In this document: piece after piece, positions 48,501-58,693 of the stretch
Layout: the number at the start of each line of letters is the position of its first letter
Numbering within the stretch: position 1 is the first letter of the stretch
Assembly: GCA_003283665.1 (NCBI GenBank)
Contig: QBWF01000001.1
Coordinates: forward strand, 1-64,000
Length of the DNA stretch: 64,000 nucleotides
Direction: 5' to 3'
Source: Prochlorococcus sp. AG-315-I14
GTDB lineage: Bacteria > Cyanobacteriota > Cyanobacteriia > PCC-6307 > Cyanobiaceae
Program-made: the position numbers and the translations under genes
The notes under the pieces: generated by a model
Databases searched by the model: none
What the model was told of the DNA's origin: nothing
The model's input: only the letters and a program-made list of their open reading frames with translations

Positions 48501-49393
48501 TACCCCAAATCAATTGCAGTAGAAATTTGATGAATCAAAACGCCCTTCATAGCTCTTTTAGCCAATCCGCCAAGAACATTTCCAGGTCCAATCTCAATCA
48601 TTGATGTTATTCCTTCATTTTGCATGACCTGCATAATCTCTCGCCAGCGAACACCCGTTATCATTTGTCTTTTTAATCGGTCCTTCAACAGATCACTGTT
48701 CAAAGTTGGAGTTGGTTCAACATTACTTAAAACAGGAATTTTAGCTGCTTTAAACGTTATTTGATCAAGTTCTGCTGCAAAAGATTGTGATGCTTGAGTC
48801 ATAAAATCAGAATGAAATGCACCAGAGACTGGTAGAGGAATAGCTCTTTTACACTTCAAATCATTTGCCACTTTTTGAACTGCTTCAGGAGAGCCAGATA
48901 AGACAACTTGTGAGTCACTATTATCGTTAGCTATTTGAGCACCCTCAGTTTCGTTTATTAAATCTTCCAATTGATTTCTATCAAAACCTAAAACTGCAAT
49001 CATTGCTCCGCCCCCTGCAGAAGCCATAAGTTCAGATCTTTTTTTTAATAACGATAAAGCAGTTTCTGCATCTAAAACTTCAGCAGCATAAAGAGCAACT
49101 ATTTCACCAAGACTATGACCTGCAAGCATTGCAGCCTCCCTTCCTTGCCTTTTCAAATCATCAACCAAAAGGGATTCAACCACAAACATTGCAGGTTGAG
49201 TATTTCTAGTATCGTTTAAATTAAATATTTCTTCTTGAGAAACTTCGCTTGCGCTACAGACCTTAAAAAGATCCCTGCCAAGAATCTGAGAAGCCAAATC
49301 AAATCTCTCTCTTGCTCCAGGTAACTCAAGTAATGAATCAGCCATACCTAATTTTTGAGAACCTTGTCCAGGAAAGACCCAGGCAATAGACAT
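48497..49393 (-). CDS. fabD: malonyl-CoA-ACP transacylase
   Basis: FabD loads malonate onto acyl carrier protein. The 298-residue protein has FPGQGSQKLGM at the N-terminus, the nucleophile serine in AGHSLGE (Ser94), a conserved arginine/glutamine region (TRNTQPAMF) and the catalytic histidine in SGAFHSDFM. The end contains EIGPGNVL. It lies 27 bp after fabH and overlaps plsC by four bases. Confidence 0.96.
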   Translation of the reverse strand: MSIAWVFPGQGSQKLGMADSLLELPGARERFDLASQILGRDLFKVCSASEVSQEEIFNLNDTRNTQPAMFVVESLLVDDLKRQGREAAMLAGHSLGEIVALYAAEVLDAETALSLLKKRSELMASAGGGAMIAVLGFDRNQLEDLINETEGAQIANDNSDSQVVLSGSPEAVQKVANDLKCKRAIPLPVSGAFHSDFMTQASQSFAAELDQITFKAAKIPVLSNVEPTPTLNSDLLKDRLKRQMITGVRWREIMQVMQNEGITSMIEIGPGNVLGGLAKRAMKGVLIHQISTAIDLGY

Positions 49394-49420
49394 AATTCAA
49401 ATAATCAATATTTAGACAGA

Positions 49421-50461
49421 CTAATAGGAACCATGCCAATAAAACAAAGCAGCCCCCCAACTCAAACCAGCACCAAAACCACTACTAGCTATTAGATCGC
49501 CAGATTTAACTCTTCCATCTCTTACTGCTTCATCAAGCATCAGAGGTATGGTGGCTGCTGAAGTATTCCCATAATTCTTAAGATTTGCAAGTACCTTATC
49601 CGAAGGTATTGAAAATCTAGCAGCGACTGCATCAAGAATTCTTTGATTTGCTTGATGTAGAAGAAGCCAATCCAAGCTTGCGTAATGAATTTGATATTTT
49701 TCTAAAAGTTCTTCAAGAATCAAAGGAACTTCTCTAACAGCAAATTTATAAACCTCTTTTCCTTCCATTTTTATGGGAGAAAAACCACCCTTTTGATATT
49801 TATTTCCATCCACTAAATCCAAAAAATTATTTGATTGTGAAAGATTCAAACAATTTCCTCTGGAACCATCTGATTTCAAACTAAAACCTATTAAACCTTT
49901 ATCCTCTTGAGAAGTCTCCATCGCCAACGCACCAGCTCCATCACCAAACAAAACACAAGTTTTTCTATCATCCCAATCAACCCATTTTGATAATTGATCT
50001 GCTCCAATAACAATTACTCTTTTCATGGAACCGGATATTAAATATTGGGCTGCAGTTACTAACGAAAATAAAAAACCACTACATGCAGCAGTTAAATCAA
50101 AAGCTACGGCATTTGTTGCTCCAATCTTTGCCTGGATTTGAGGAGCTGATCCAAAAAGATCCTCTGGAGTAGATGTTGCAAGAATTATTAGGTCAATAGT
50201 TTTTACATCCCATTTAGCCATATTAACTGCACCTAAAGCTGCTTCTGCAGCCAAATCAATCAAGGATTCATTAGTCCCGATAACTCGTCTTTGACTAATA
50301 CCTGTTCGGCTTTGAATCCAATCATTATTGGTAGCTACTCTTTGACCAAGTTGATCATTCCCAATGATCTGTTTTGGAGTGGCACTTCCGCACCCTACAA
50401 AAGAAACTCCTGAATGGTTTGTAGAATTGCTAGTCAAATCTAAAAAGTACCCACATTGCAA
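49421..50461 (-). CDS. fabH: 3-oxoacyl-ACP synthase III
   Basis: FabH starts fatty acid synthesis by condensing acetyl-CoA with malonyl-ACP. The catalytic triad is visible: Cys127 in TAACSGFLFS, His in LLHQANQRI and Asn in NYGNTSAATIP. The 346 residues start with TTG at 50461. The first conserved block (GVSFVGCGSATP) begins near residue 18, so an internal TTG at codon 10 is an alternative. It is 29 bp after plsX. Confidence 0.95.
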   Translation of the reverse strand: MQCGYFLDLTSNSTNHSGVSFVGCGSATPKQIIGNDQLGQRVATNNDWIQSRTGISQRRVIGTNESLIDLAAEAALGAVNMAKWDVKTIDLIILATSTPEDLFGSAPQIQAKIGATNAVAFDLTAACSGFLFSLVTAAQYLISGSMKRVIVIGADQLSKWVDWDDRKTCVLFGDGAGALAMETSQEDKGLIGFSLKSDGSRGNCLNLSQSNNFLDLVDGNKYQKGGFSPIKMEGKEVYKFAVREVPLILEELLEKYQIHYASLDWLLLHQANQRILDAVAARFSIPSDKVLANLKNYGNTSAATIPLMLDEAVRDGRVKSGDLIASSGFGAGLSWGAALFYWHGSY

Positions 50462-50490
50462 TAGTCAATCACATGCTATGACCGTTCAAT

Positions 50491-51807
50491 TTAAACCTTT
50501 AAGTCTTTAGGTTGATTTAAATTAGCTAAATCTTCCATCACTCCATGACTTGCAGCCGAATGAGCAACTCTTAAGGCACTTAAAACAGATAAAGCCTTAC
50601 TACCTCCATGACCAATAACGCAAATACCATTAATTCCAAGTAACAGAGCGCCTCCATGTTCAGCATGATCAAGACGTTTCTTAATGCGTTTCAAATTATT
50701 TCGCAAAAAGGCTGACCCCACTTTCCCTCTTCTACCTCTAGGTAATTCCGCCCTTAAAACACCTAAAAGTACACTGCCTACTGATTCTAAAAACTTCAAC
50801 AAAATATTTCCTGTAAAACCATCACAAACAACAACATCAAATTCTCCTGATAAAACATCCCTCCCCTCACAATTGCCTGCAAAATTAAAACGGTTTTCCT
50901 CATCTAAAAGCTGATAAGCCGCAAGGCAAAGATCATTGCCTTTACAAGACTCTTCACCTATGTTCAATAGTCCAATTCTTGGATTTTCTACCTGAAGTAC
51001 ATCTCTACAATAAATATTTCCAAGAAGAGCAAATTGATGAAGGTAGGTTGGTTTGCAATCCATATTTGCTCCTACATCAAGAACTAAAACAGGTTGACCA
51101 GGGTCCTTTGTAGGAAACAATGCACCAATTGCAGGTCTATCGATACCATTTAAACGACCTAACTTGAAAATCGCTGCAGCCATTAAAGCCCCTGAATTCC
51201 CAGCAGAATAAACAGCCAAGGCTTTGCCTTCTTTAACCAACTTCATCGCGATGTTTATACTTGCATCCCTTTTCTTTCTAACCGCAGTAGCTTCTTCATC
51301 CATACCAACCGAAGGCCCACTGGGAATTAATTCAAAATTCCCAGAATCTATAGCTTCGTTAAGAGGTTCTTCTAAACCAGACTCAACAGCTGCTTGTTTT
51401 ACTTTCTCTATTTCACCCACAAATTTAATGCGAAGTGGTAGTAGTGATAAAGATTTCAAACAGCCATCAAGTATTGAACCAGGAGCGTGATCTCCTCCCA
51501 TTCCATCAACAGCAACCCATACTCGATCAGAATCTTTAATGGTTGTTTCTTCTTTACCATTTGCTCCTTGCAATCTTAGTAAAGGATCAAAAACAAAAGG
51601 CTGAAGTGTACTCCTGGCAATGGAGCCAGCACTAGTAACAACTGAGCCAGCACTAGTAACAACTGAACCAGCAACATTTCCAGCCGCTGTGGCAGAACTT
51701 GCAGCAGTATCAACAAGGGTTGTTACTGCTGCATTGCGACGATACCAAATAACTAATCGCCTTATTGCCTTAGAACGACTAGCTTTGTTTGAAGAGTCTT
51801 TTTCCAC
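50491..51807 (-). CDS. plsX: phosphate acyltransferase PlsX with N-terminal extension
   Basis: PlsX makes acyl-phosphate from acyl-ACP for glycerolipid synthesis. The catalytic part begins at WVAVDGMGGDHAPG near residue 97 and includes SAGNSGALMAAA, LVLDVGANMDCKP and VVCDGFTGNILLK. The 438 residues exceed the usual 330-350 because of an N-terminal extension of about 90, rich in alanine, serine, threonine and valine with a duplicated SVVTSAG unit. The GTG start at 51807 directly abuts the rpaB stop with no spacer. Confidence 0.94.
   Translation of the reverse strand: MEKDSSNKASRSKAIRRLVIWYRRNAAVTTLVDTAASSATAAGNVAGSVVTSAGSVVTSAGSIARSTLQPFVFDPLLRLQGANGKEETTIKDSDRVWVAVDGMGGDHAPGSILDGCLKSLSLLPLRIKFVGEIEKVKQAAVESGLEEPLNEAIDSGNFELIPSGPSVGMDEEATAVRKKRDASINIAMKLVKEGKALAVYSAGNSGALMAAAIFKLGRLNGIDRPAIGALFPTKDPGQPVLVLDVGANMDCKPTYLHQFALLGNIYCRDVLQVENPRIGLLNIGEESCKGNDLCLAAYQLLDEENRFNFAGNCEGRDVLSGEFDVVVCDGFTGNILLKFLESVGSVLLGVLRAELPRGRRGKVGSAFLRNNLKRIKKRLDHAEHGGALLLGINGICVIGHGGSKALSVLSALRVAHSAASHGVMEDLANLNQPKDLKV
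51623..51664. repeat. 21-bp tandem duplication in the plsX extension
   Basis: Two identical 21-bp units (51623-51643 and 51644-51664) stand head to tail, followed by a partial third copy that diverges after about 10 bp. Each unit encodes seven residues of the repeated SVVTSAG pattern on the minus strand, so copy-number change keeps the plsX frame. Confidence 0.85.
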
Positions 51808-52563
51808 TTAATCTATGAATCCGTCGGGAATCATGGAATCAACAATTCTCTGAAAAAGATAACCAGTTCCTCTAGCCGTAAGTATTAATTCTGGATTAGC
51901 AGGATCATCTTCAAGCTTGGATCTAAGTCTTGATATATGAACATCTACAACTCTCGTATCAACATGCCTTTCAGGCGTATAACCCCATACTTCTTTAAGA
52001 ATTTCACCCCTACTAAAAGGTTCACCTGAACGGCTTACAAGTAATTCTAAAAGACTAAATTCCATTCCAGTTAAACGAATACGTTCATCGTTTCTATATA
52101 CCTGGCGTTTATTTGTATCAATCTTCAAATTCATAACTGCGATAACCCCGGAATTTGGTAATCCAGCTATTTGTTCTTTTTCGACTCGTCGCAAGACACA
52201 TCTAATTCTTGCTTCTAGCTCTTTAGGACTAAATGGCTTAACAACATAATCATCTGCACCAAGCTCTAAGCCAGTAATCCTATCCGCAACATCTCCCAAT
52301 GCTGTCAACATAACTATTGGAACGTCTGATTCTTTCCTTAACTCTTGACACACTCCATATCCATCCAATTTGGGCATCATGACATCAAGAACGACTAGAT
52401 CAGGCTCACAATTTCTAAAAAGGTCTAAAGCCTCATTACCATTACAAGCTGTGACTACTTGATAGCCAATCATTGATAGTCGAGTTTCTAGGATCCTCCT
52501 GATACTGGCCTCATCATCAGCCACGAGGATCGTTTCCTTTGAAGGACTAGTAGTGGCCGTCAT
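51808..52563 (-). CDS. rpaB: OmpR-family response regulator RpaB
   Basis: RpaB (Ycf27) is an essential regulator of photosystem I and high-light genes in cyanobacteria. The 251-residue protein has a receiver domain with VADDEAS, phospho-Asp60 in LDVMMPKLDGYG and a KPFSPKELEARIRCVLRR switch region. An OmpR winged HTH follows (LTGMEFSLLELLV...EVWGY...VDVHISRLRSKLEDDP...RGTGYLF). The receiver and linker (RVEKEQIAGLPNSG) fit RpaB rather than RpaA. plsX begins immediately after its stop; it is divergent from radA with 106 bp between. Confidence 0.93.
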   Translation of the reverse strand: MTATTSPSKETILVADDEASIRRILETRLSMIGYQVVTACNGNEALDLFRNCEPDLVVLDVMMPKLDGYGVCQELRKESDVPIVMLTALGDVADRITGLELGADDYVVKPFSPKELEARIRCVLRRVEKEQIAGLPNSGVIAVMNLKIDTNKRQVYRNDERIRLTGMEFSLLELLVSRSGEPFSRGEILKEVWGYTPERHVDTRVVDVHISRLRSKLEDDPANPELILTARGTGYLFQRIVDSMIPDGFID

Positions 52564-52669
52564 TTGTTCTGTAGCATTGGCGGCTATAAGAAGATCTTAA
52601 TTGAAAACAACCCAACTTTCACGATAGCTTCTATATCGAAATTATAGCCAACTTCACTCTCTCAACTAA

Positions 52670-54046
52670 GTGTCTCGTTCTATTTCCATCTATGTCTGTC
52701 AAAATTGTGGTGCTCAAACACGGCAATTTTTTGGTCGCTGCAACAGTTGTGGAGAATGGAATTCGATTATAGAAGAAAAAATTAGTCGAGAATCCGATAA
52801 ATCTTCTTTCACAAAGATTAATTCTCCTACCGAAAAAATCCCCTATCGATCTGAATTGATAGGTCATAAAAAAAAATATCAGATAGAACGTATATCCAGT
52901 GGTTTCAAGGAATTTGACAGAGTTCTTGGGGGAGGGTTAGTCCCTGGATCACTAGTATTAATTGGAGGGGACCCAGGAATAGGTAAAAGTACTCTTATAT
53001 TGCAAAGCGCGACTTCAATGGCTCATGAAAGATCAGTGCTTTATGTCGCAGCCGAAGAGTCGGCCGAACAAGTAAGACTCAGGTGGGATCGAATAGAAGA
53101 AGCTGATTCCAATCTTCATTTACTGGCAGAGACAGATTTAGAGATGGTTATAAAAGAACTTGACTCCTTAAAACCAAATGTTGCAATTATTGACAGCATT
53201 CAAGCTTTGCATGATCCCAACCTTTCCAGCGCACCTGGGTCAGTCGCTCAAGTTCGAGAATGCTCTTCTTCATTACAGCGAATAGCTAAAAAACAAAACA
53301 CAGCTCTTTTCATTATTGGGCATGTAACAAAAGATGGAATGCTAGCTGGACCTAAAGTTTTGGAGCATCTTGTTGATGCTGTTCTCACATTTGAAGGAGA
53401 TAGATTTGCCTCTCATAGATTACTTAGGGGAATCAAAAATCGATTTGGTGCAACTTGTGAACTTGGTGTTTTTGACATGCAAGCAGAAGGATTATCTGAA
53501 GTATCAAATCCCAGCGAGTTATTTTTAAGTAAAACTTCTGCTCCTGGAATTTCAACTATTGTGACTTGTGAAGGGACAAGACCTTTAGCTATAGATTTAC
53601 AGGCACTTTTAAATCCCACTAGCTATGCCAGTCCTAGAAGAACTGCAACTGGTGTAGAAATTAATAGGCTTCATCAAATCTTGGCAGTTTTAGAAAAACA
53701 TATGAATTTAGCTCTTTCAAGATATGATTGTTATATAGCAGTAGCAGGTGGCCTAGAAGTAGAAGAACCAGGAGCAGACCTTGGTATAGCAGCGGCAATA
53801 GTTTCTAGTTTTAAAAATATTAATCTACAAGAGGGCATAGTTTTTATTGGAGAAATAGGTCTAGGTGGTCAATTAAGATTAGCTAGACAAATGCAACAAC
53901 GAATTAATGAGGCAAAAAGACTCGGCTTTCGAAAATTGATCCTTCCTGAAGGAATCAATACAAATATATTCGAAGTAGATAATGATTTTCAAATAATAAA
54001 AGCTTCTAATATCAATCAGGCTCTAATTCATGCTTTTAAACAATAA
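52670..54046 (+). CDS. radA: DNA repair protein RadA
   Basis: RadA (Sms) is a RecA-like ATPase with a Lon-like domain, acting on branch migration in recombination. The 458-residue protein has an N-terminal four-cysteine zinc finger (Cys10, Cys13, Cys24, Cys27), the Walker A motif GGDPGIGKST (residues 99-108), the RadA-specific KNRFG near residue 256, and the C-terminal LonC-like region EEPGADLGIAAAI. The GTG start at 52670 is next to the first cysteine block, as expected. Confidence 0.96.
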   Translation: MSRSISIYVCQNCGAQTRQFFGRCNSCGEWNSIIEEKISRESDKSSFTKINSPTEKIPYRSELIGHKKKYQIERISSGFKEFDRVLGGGLVPGSLVLIGGDPGIGKSTLILQSATSMAHERSVLYVAAEESAEQVRLRWDRIEEADSNLHLLAETDLEMVIKELDSLKPNVAIIDSIQALHDPNLSSAPGSVAQVRECSSSLQRIAKKQNTALFIIGHVTKDGMLAGPKVLEHLVDAVLTFEGDRFASHRLLRGIKNRFGATCELGVFDMQAEGLSEVSNPSELFLSKTSAPGISTIVTCEGTRPLAIDLQALLNPTSYASPRRTATGVEINRLHQILAVLEKHMNLALSRYDCYIAVAGGLEVEEPGADLGIAAAIVSSFKNINLQEGIVFIGEIGLGGQLRLARQMQQRINEAKRLGFRKLILPEGINTNIFEVDNDFQIIKASNINQALIHAFKQ

Positions 54047-54062
54047 ATAAAAACTCTTTTAG

Positions 54063-54584
54063 TTATAAATAAACATCAATATTACCCCTTCCAGTAGTTT
54101 TGAGCCAGTTTTCTATATCCAAATACCCTCCAGGGTATAAGCGTACAGCTTGACTCCACACCTCAGCTGCCATATCAAACCAAATATCTCCTTCGTCCTC
54201 GCTTCCTTTTCGTTGGGCCATTCTACCTCGTTTCTCATAAATCAATCCCATGTTTTTCAGGCAAGAAGGTTGCTTTGGATTTTGGTCTAAGGCTTTTTTA
54301 TATGTTTCCAACGCCCGCTCTTCATCACCATTGCTCATATAAATGATTGCCATATTTTTCAATGTCTCGCCTCGATCCACTTGATTATCTTCGAGCTTTA
54401 AGCTTTCTTCATAATATTCAAGAGCCTCAGAGTAATCTCCATCATTTTGAGCCGCTAAGCCTTGTCGATAATAAAGATAGGCTTCTTTTTCCTTAGAAGC
54501 AATAGGCATCACTTTGACAATCCCTTCAGCCATCTTGGTAAAAGCCTTATCAAGAAAATTGTCTTTGTTTTGACTACGAGGCAC
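54063..54584 (-). CDS. ycf3: photosystem I assembly protein Ycf3
   Basis: Ycf3 is a TPR protein needed to assemble photosystem I. The 173-residue product has three TPR units ([28 protein letters not shown], then [27 protein letters not shown], then [14 protein letters not shown]) and the C-terminal [24 protein letters not shown] typical of Ycf3. The start is GTG at 54584. It is convergent with radA, 16 bp apart. Confidence 0.96.
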   Translation of the reverse strand: MPRSQNKDNFLDKAFTKMAEGIVKVMPIASKEKEAYLYYRQGLAAQNDGDYSEALEYYEESLKLEDNQVDRGETLKNMAIIYMSNGDEERALETYKKALDQNPKQPSCLKNMGLIYEKRGRMAQRKGSEDEGDIWFDMAAEVWSQAVRLYPGGYLDIENWLKTTGRGNIDVYL

Positions 54585-54740
54585 GATTTAAGCAATTCCA
54601 AAAGCTATATTTCTATCCTGGCTAAAACTAATGAAAATGGGGAATATTCTTTAAATAATTCTTTTATATTGATCCTTATGCAAATGCAAAATGGTTTTTA
54701 TTTATTACCTTTAGATTAAGTATCGAATTTTTGTTTTACC

Positions 54741-57065
54741 TTGAGCAAGCACTCAATTGCCAAAAAGAAAAATTCAGTTCTACTAGATGTAGATGGAATG
54801 AAGTGCGGAAGCTGTGTACAAGCAGTGGAGAAGATACTGACTAATGATCCAAATGTAGAAAATGCTAGCGTTAACTTAGTAACCAAAACAGCTCTTGTAG
54901 AACTTTATGAACCTGAAAGGTCCTTAGAGGGGCTGATAAATATCCTTACATCCAAAGGATTTCCTTCAAAGTCAAAACAATATAAAACCTCCTCAATCAA
55001 AATCAAATCAGAACTTAGTGCAAATACAAACTGGTGGAATCAATGGCGAGAATTGATCATTGCTATATCTTTGTTGATCTTATCGGTACTTGGTCATTTA
55101 GTTGAAAGTCAAAAGATCTCACTTCCAATTTTAGGAACGTTACCTTTTCATGCATCTCTAGCAACTTTTTCATTAATTGGACCAGGTAGATCAATCCTAA
55201 AAAAAGGATTAAAAGCCGCTATCTCCTTAACCCCTACTATGGATACTTTGGTAGGGCTTGGTGTTACTAGTGCTTACCTTGCAAGTCTTGTTGCATTAAT
55301 TTGGCCTCAAGTTGGATGGCCTTGTTTTTTCAACGAACCAGTCATGTTACTTGGGTTTGTTTTATTAGGACGTTTTTTAGAAGAACGTGCTCGTATTAAA
55401 ACAGGAGCCGCTTTAAAAGAATTAGCAGAATTACAACCCGATACAGCAAGATTAATTATAGGAAACAATGAAACTCGTGAAATAAGAGTAGGTGCATTAA
55501 GACCAGGGGAAAAAATCCAATTATTAGCTGGGGATAGAATCCCTGTGGATGGTGTAGTTATTAGTGGAAATTCAGCCATAGATATTTCTAGCCTGACCGG
55601 TGAATCCCTACCATTAAATGCCTCGCCAGGAATTGAGATCCCATCAGGAAGTCTAAATTTAGAGGCCACTATTATTTTAGAAGTGAGAAATATCGGCTCT
55701 GAAACTGCACTGGCAAGAATTATAGGTTTAGTTGAAGAAGCGCAAGCAAGAAAAGCACCCATTCAAAGCTTAGCCGACAAAGTAGCAGGTGGATTCTGTT
55801 ACGGAGTTACTACTCTTGCAGTAACTACGTTTCTTTTTTGGTGGAAAATTGGAACCAAGATTTGGCCACAAGTTTTAGAAGTTTCTAATCAAGGGTTTAT
55901 GCAAAGTCATCAGTTGCATGAACATTTTGTTAATACAACTCAAACACCAATAGGTCTTGCATTTCAACTTGCAATAGCTGTTTTAGTTGTTGCCTGTCCA
56001 TGCGCATTAGGCCTTGCAACACCAACAGTCATAACCGTTGCTTCTGGAGAAGCTGCGAAGAAAGGTTGGCTATTTAAAGGAGGTGATGTCATCGAAACAG
56101 CTTCCAAAATCAATCAAATTGTTTTTGATAAAACAGGTACTTTGACTATAGGAAGACCTATGGTGATGGGATCTTGGCAGAAAAAAGATATAAATAAAAT
56201 GCTCCATTTGGCTGCAAGCTTAGAACAAAACAGTCGCCATCCACTCGCTCATGCCATTGTTCAAGAAGCACTTCAAAAAGATATTGAATTATCAAAACCT
56301 TTAACATCTACTACTTTTCCAGGGAAAGGCTTAGCTGGAGAGATTGAAGGAACTAACGGAATAATAAGAGTGGGTACTCCCGAATGGATTCAAAGCGAAG
56401 GAATCGAATGGAATAAAGTCAATCAAGAAAACTTCAATAATTCAAAGACAAAGTCTCAATCTGTAGTGGCAATATCTTTAGAAAAAAACTTATTGGGCTT
56501 TTTACTCATTGACGACAAAGTTCGTAAAGATGCTGCTCTGGCACTTAAAAGGTTAAGGGCAAAAGGACTTGCATTAAGCTTATGCAGTGGTGATAGAGAT
56601 TCGGCAGTTAAAACATTAGGAACACAATTGGGCTTCAATGAGAACCAAATTGAATGGCAAATGTTACCTATAGATAAATTAAACAAATTAAATTCATTAA
56701 AAGAAAAAGGCTTAGTTGCAATGGTTGGAGATGGAATTAATGATGCTCCCGCACTTGCTGCATCAGACTTAGGAATCGCTATTGGAACAGGAACTCAAAT
56801 AGCTCAAGATTCTGCAGATCTTGTTTTGCTTGGAGACAACTTAGAGTCATTGCCAAATTCATTAAATTTAGCCAAAAAGGCCATGATCAAAGTACAACAA
56901 AATCTTGCATGGGCTTTTGGGTATAACTTAATTGCTCTACCAATTGCAGCAGGTTTACTTTTACCAACTTTTGGGTTATTACTTTCTCCACCTATAGCAG
57001 CTTTACTGATGGCCTTAAGCTCCATAACTGTAGTAATGAATGCTTTATCATTAAAATCACAATGA
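54741..57065 (+). CDS. copper-transporting P1B-type ATPase
   Basis: This 774-residue heavy-metal ATPase has an N-terminal HMA domain with GMKCGSCVQ (Cys22, Cys25), an eight-helix core, the metal-binding CPC in VACPCALGLATP near residue 419, the phosphorylation Asp in DKTGTLT near 463, SRHPLAHAI, and GDGINDAPALAASD. CPC with this HMA domain points to Cu(I). Cyanobacteria use CtaA at the plasma membrane and PacS at the thylakoid, supplying plastocyanin; which one this is cannot be told here. The start is TTG at 54741. Its stop overlaps tmk (ATGA). Confidence 0.93.
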   Translation: MSKHSIAKKKNSVLLDVDGMKCGSCVQAVEKILTNDPNVENASVNLVTKTALVELYEPERSLEGLINILTSKGFPSKSKQYKTSSIKIKSELSANTNWWNQWRELIIAISLLILSVLGHLVESQKISLPILGTLPFHASLATFSLIGPGRSILKKGLKAAISLTPTMDTLVGLGVTSAYLASLVALIWPQVGWPCFFNEPVMLLGFVLLGRFLEERARIKTGAALKELAELQPDTARLIIGNNETREIRVGALRPGEKIQLLAGDRIPVDGVVISGNSAIDISSLTGESLPLNASPGIEIPSGSLNLEATIILEVRNIGSETALARIIGLVEEAQARKAPIQSLADKVAGGFCYGVTTLAVTTFLFWWKIGTKIWPQVLEVSNQGFMQSHQLHEHFVNTTQTPIGLAFQLAIAVLVVACPCALGLATPTVITVASGEAAKKGWLFKGGDVIETASKINQIVFDKTGTLTIGRPMVMGSWQKKDINKMLHLAASLEQNSRHPLAHAIVQEALQKDIELSKPLTSTTFPGKGLAGEIEGTNGIIRVGTPEWIQSEGIEWNKVNQENFNNSKTKSQSVVAISLEKNLLGFLLIDDKVRKDAALALKRLRAKGLALSLCSGDRDSAVKTLGTQLGFNENQIEWQMLPIDKLNKLNSLKEKGLVAMVGDGINDAPALAASDLGIAIGTGTQIAQDSADLVLLGDNLESLPNSLNLAKKAMIKVQQNLAWAFGYNLIALPIAAGLLLPTFGLLLSPPIAALLMALSSITVVMNALSLKSQ

Positions 57066-57706
57066 AAGGGAAGTTTATTGTTTTTGAGGGTATTGATGGA
57101 TGTGGTAAAACCACTCAAATCAATCAATTAGCAGAATGGTTGAAAAATGTAGATTTAATCCCTAAGAAAAATAAGTTAGTTATTACAAGAGAACCAGGCG
57201 GAACCAAATTAGGTCAGTCATTAAGATCATTGCTTCTAGAAACCTCACAAGAAAATATTCCTAAACCAATCACTGAATTATTACTTTATGCAGCTGATCG
57301 GGCCCAACATATCCATCAAGTAATCCAACCTTCTTTGAAGAAAGGTGACTGGGTCATAAGTGATAGATATAGTGGCTCAACTGTTGCTTATCAAGGGTAT
57401 GGGAGACAATTAGATATGAAATTAATCTCAGATCTAGAAAAGATTGCCACAAATGGACTTCTTCCAGATATCACATTTCTATTAGATATAACTGTTGATG
57501 AAAGTATTAAGAGAAGAATTGAAATGACAGATGATCGAATAGAAAAAGAAGGGGGAAAATTTCTAGAAAAGGTTTCTGCAGGGTTTAAAGAATTATCTAA
57601 AAAAAGAAAATGGAAAAGATTATCTGCAACTAGATCTAGGCAAGATGTTGCATGTGAAATTCAAACAGAAATCATAAAAGCATTCAAAGAAGAAATAGAC
57701 TTATAG
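57062..57706 (+). CDS. tmk: thymidylate kinase
   Basis: Tmk phosphorylates dTMP to dTDP. The 214-residue protein has the P-loop FEGIDGCGKTTQ (residues 8-19), TREPGGTKLGQSLR, LLLYAADRAQHI, VISDRYSGSTVAYQGYGR and FLLDITVDES. It overlaps the copper ATPase stop by four bases and is followed 12 bp later by holB, a very common bacterial pairing. Confidence 0.96.
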   Translation: MKGKFIVFEGIDGCGKTTQINQLAEWLKNVDLIPKKNKLVITREPGGTKLGQSLRSLLLETSQENIPKPITELLLYAADRAQHIHQVIQPSLKKGDWVISDRYSGSTVAYQGYGRQLDMKLISDLEKIATNGLLPDITFLLDITVDESIKRRIEMTDDRIEKEGGKFLEKVSAGFKELSKKRKWKRLSATRSRQDVACEIQTEIIKAFKEEIDL

Positions 57707-57718
57707 AAATCAATTTAT

Positions 57719-58693
57719 ATGCCGCACATTGATTATTTCAGAAACATAATTGGTCAAGATTTAGCAATTCAGATTTTAAAGTCTGCAGTTTCTAAAAAAC
57801 AATTAGCTCCTGCCTATCTTTTCTCAGGAGCAGAAGGAGTAGGACGAAAGAAAACTGCAAAAGAATTTATAGAAATACTAATTAATTCAAAGAGTTCAAG
57901 AGAAGACATAAGAAGGAAAATAGAAACTTTAAATCATCCAGATCTAATATGGGTCGAGCCTTCATATAAATATCAAGGCTCTGAAATCTCTAAAAGTCAA
58001 GCTAAATTAGACAATATCATCACAAAAGCGCCTCCACAAATCCGTCTAAATCAAATAAAAAAAATAATAGAATTTCTAGGAAGAAAGCCACTTGAAGCAA
58101 CAAAGGGAATAGTGATAATTGAAGATATTGAAACAATGAATGAATCTGCTTCCAATGCATTATTAAAAACGCTTGAGGAACCCAAGGAAGGATTGTTCAT
58201 CCTTATTACTAGTAGGCTTGATCAACTATTACCTACCATACGCTCACGCTGCCAGCTCATTCCCTTTAAAAGATTAAATGATGCTCAAGTAAAGAAAATT
58301 ATTAATGAATTTAATGATATAAAAGATATTTCTAAGATGAAAAATCAAAATTTCTCAGAGTTAATAGATTTTGCAAATGGCTCGCCTGGCTTATATATTG
58401 AAAACTTTAAATATTGGATAAATATACCCTCTTCTATTAAAGATCAACTTAATCATAAATTGACTGATCATATAGAAGCATTGAAACTTGCCAAAGAAAT
58501 TACTCAAGAATTAAGTATCGAAGAACAATTATGGCTGATTAACTTCCAACAAAATGTTATTTGGAAGAAAAATTATGATAAGAATGCCGTGAGAAATCTT
58601 GATGAATTAAGGAAACACATCATTTCATTTGTTCAGCCAAGACTTGCTTGGGAAATAGCCCTATTAAATATCAACTTTAAATCATTAAACTGA
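57719..58693 (+). CDS. holB: DNA polymerase III delta-prime subunit
   Basis: The delta-prime subunit is part of the clamp loader. The 324-residue AAA-fold protein has [15 protein letters not shown], a degenerate P-loop region ([12 protein letters not shown]), [23 protein letters not shown] and the SRC motif as [11 protein letters not shown]. An altered P-loop is normal because this subunit does not need to hydrolyse ATP. The zinc-binding cysteines of some homologues are absent. It overlaps the convergent rpaA gene by 9 bp. Confidence 0.9.
   Translation: MPHIDYFRNIIGQDLAIQILKSAVSKKQLAPAYLFSGAEGVGRKKTAKEFIEILINSKSSREDIRRKIETLNHPDLIWVEPSYKYQGSEISKSQAKLDNIITKAPPQIRLNQIKKIIEFLGRKPLEATKGIVIIEDIETMNESASNALLKTLEEPKEGLFILITSRLDQLLPTIRSRCQLIPFKRLNDAQVKKIINEFNDIKDISKMKNQNFSELIDFANGSPGLYIENFKYWINIPSSIKDQLNHKLTDHIEALKLAKEITQELSIEEQLWLINFQQNVIWKKNYDKNAVRNLDELRKHIISFVQPRLAWEIALLNINFKSLN

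Noticed and set aside
57720..58693. holB considered defective because of its altered P-loop
   Set aside because: Delta-prime subunits commonly lack a functional ATP site, so this is a family trait and not decay.
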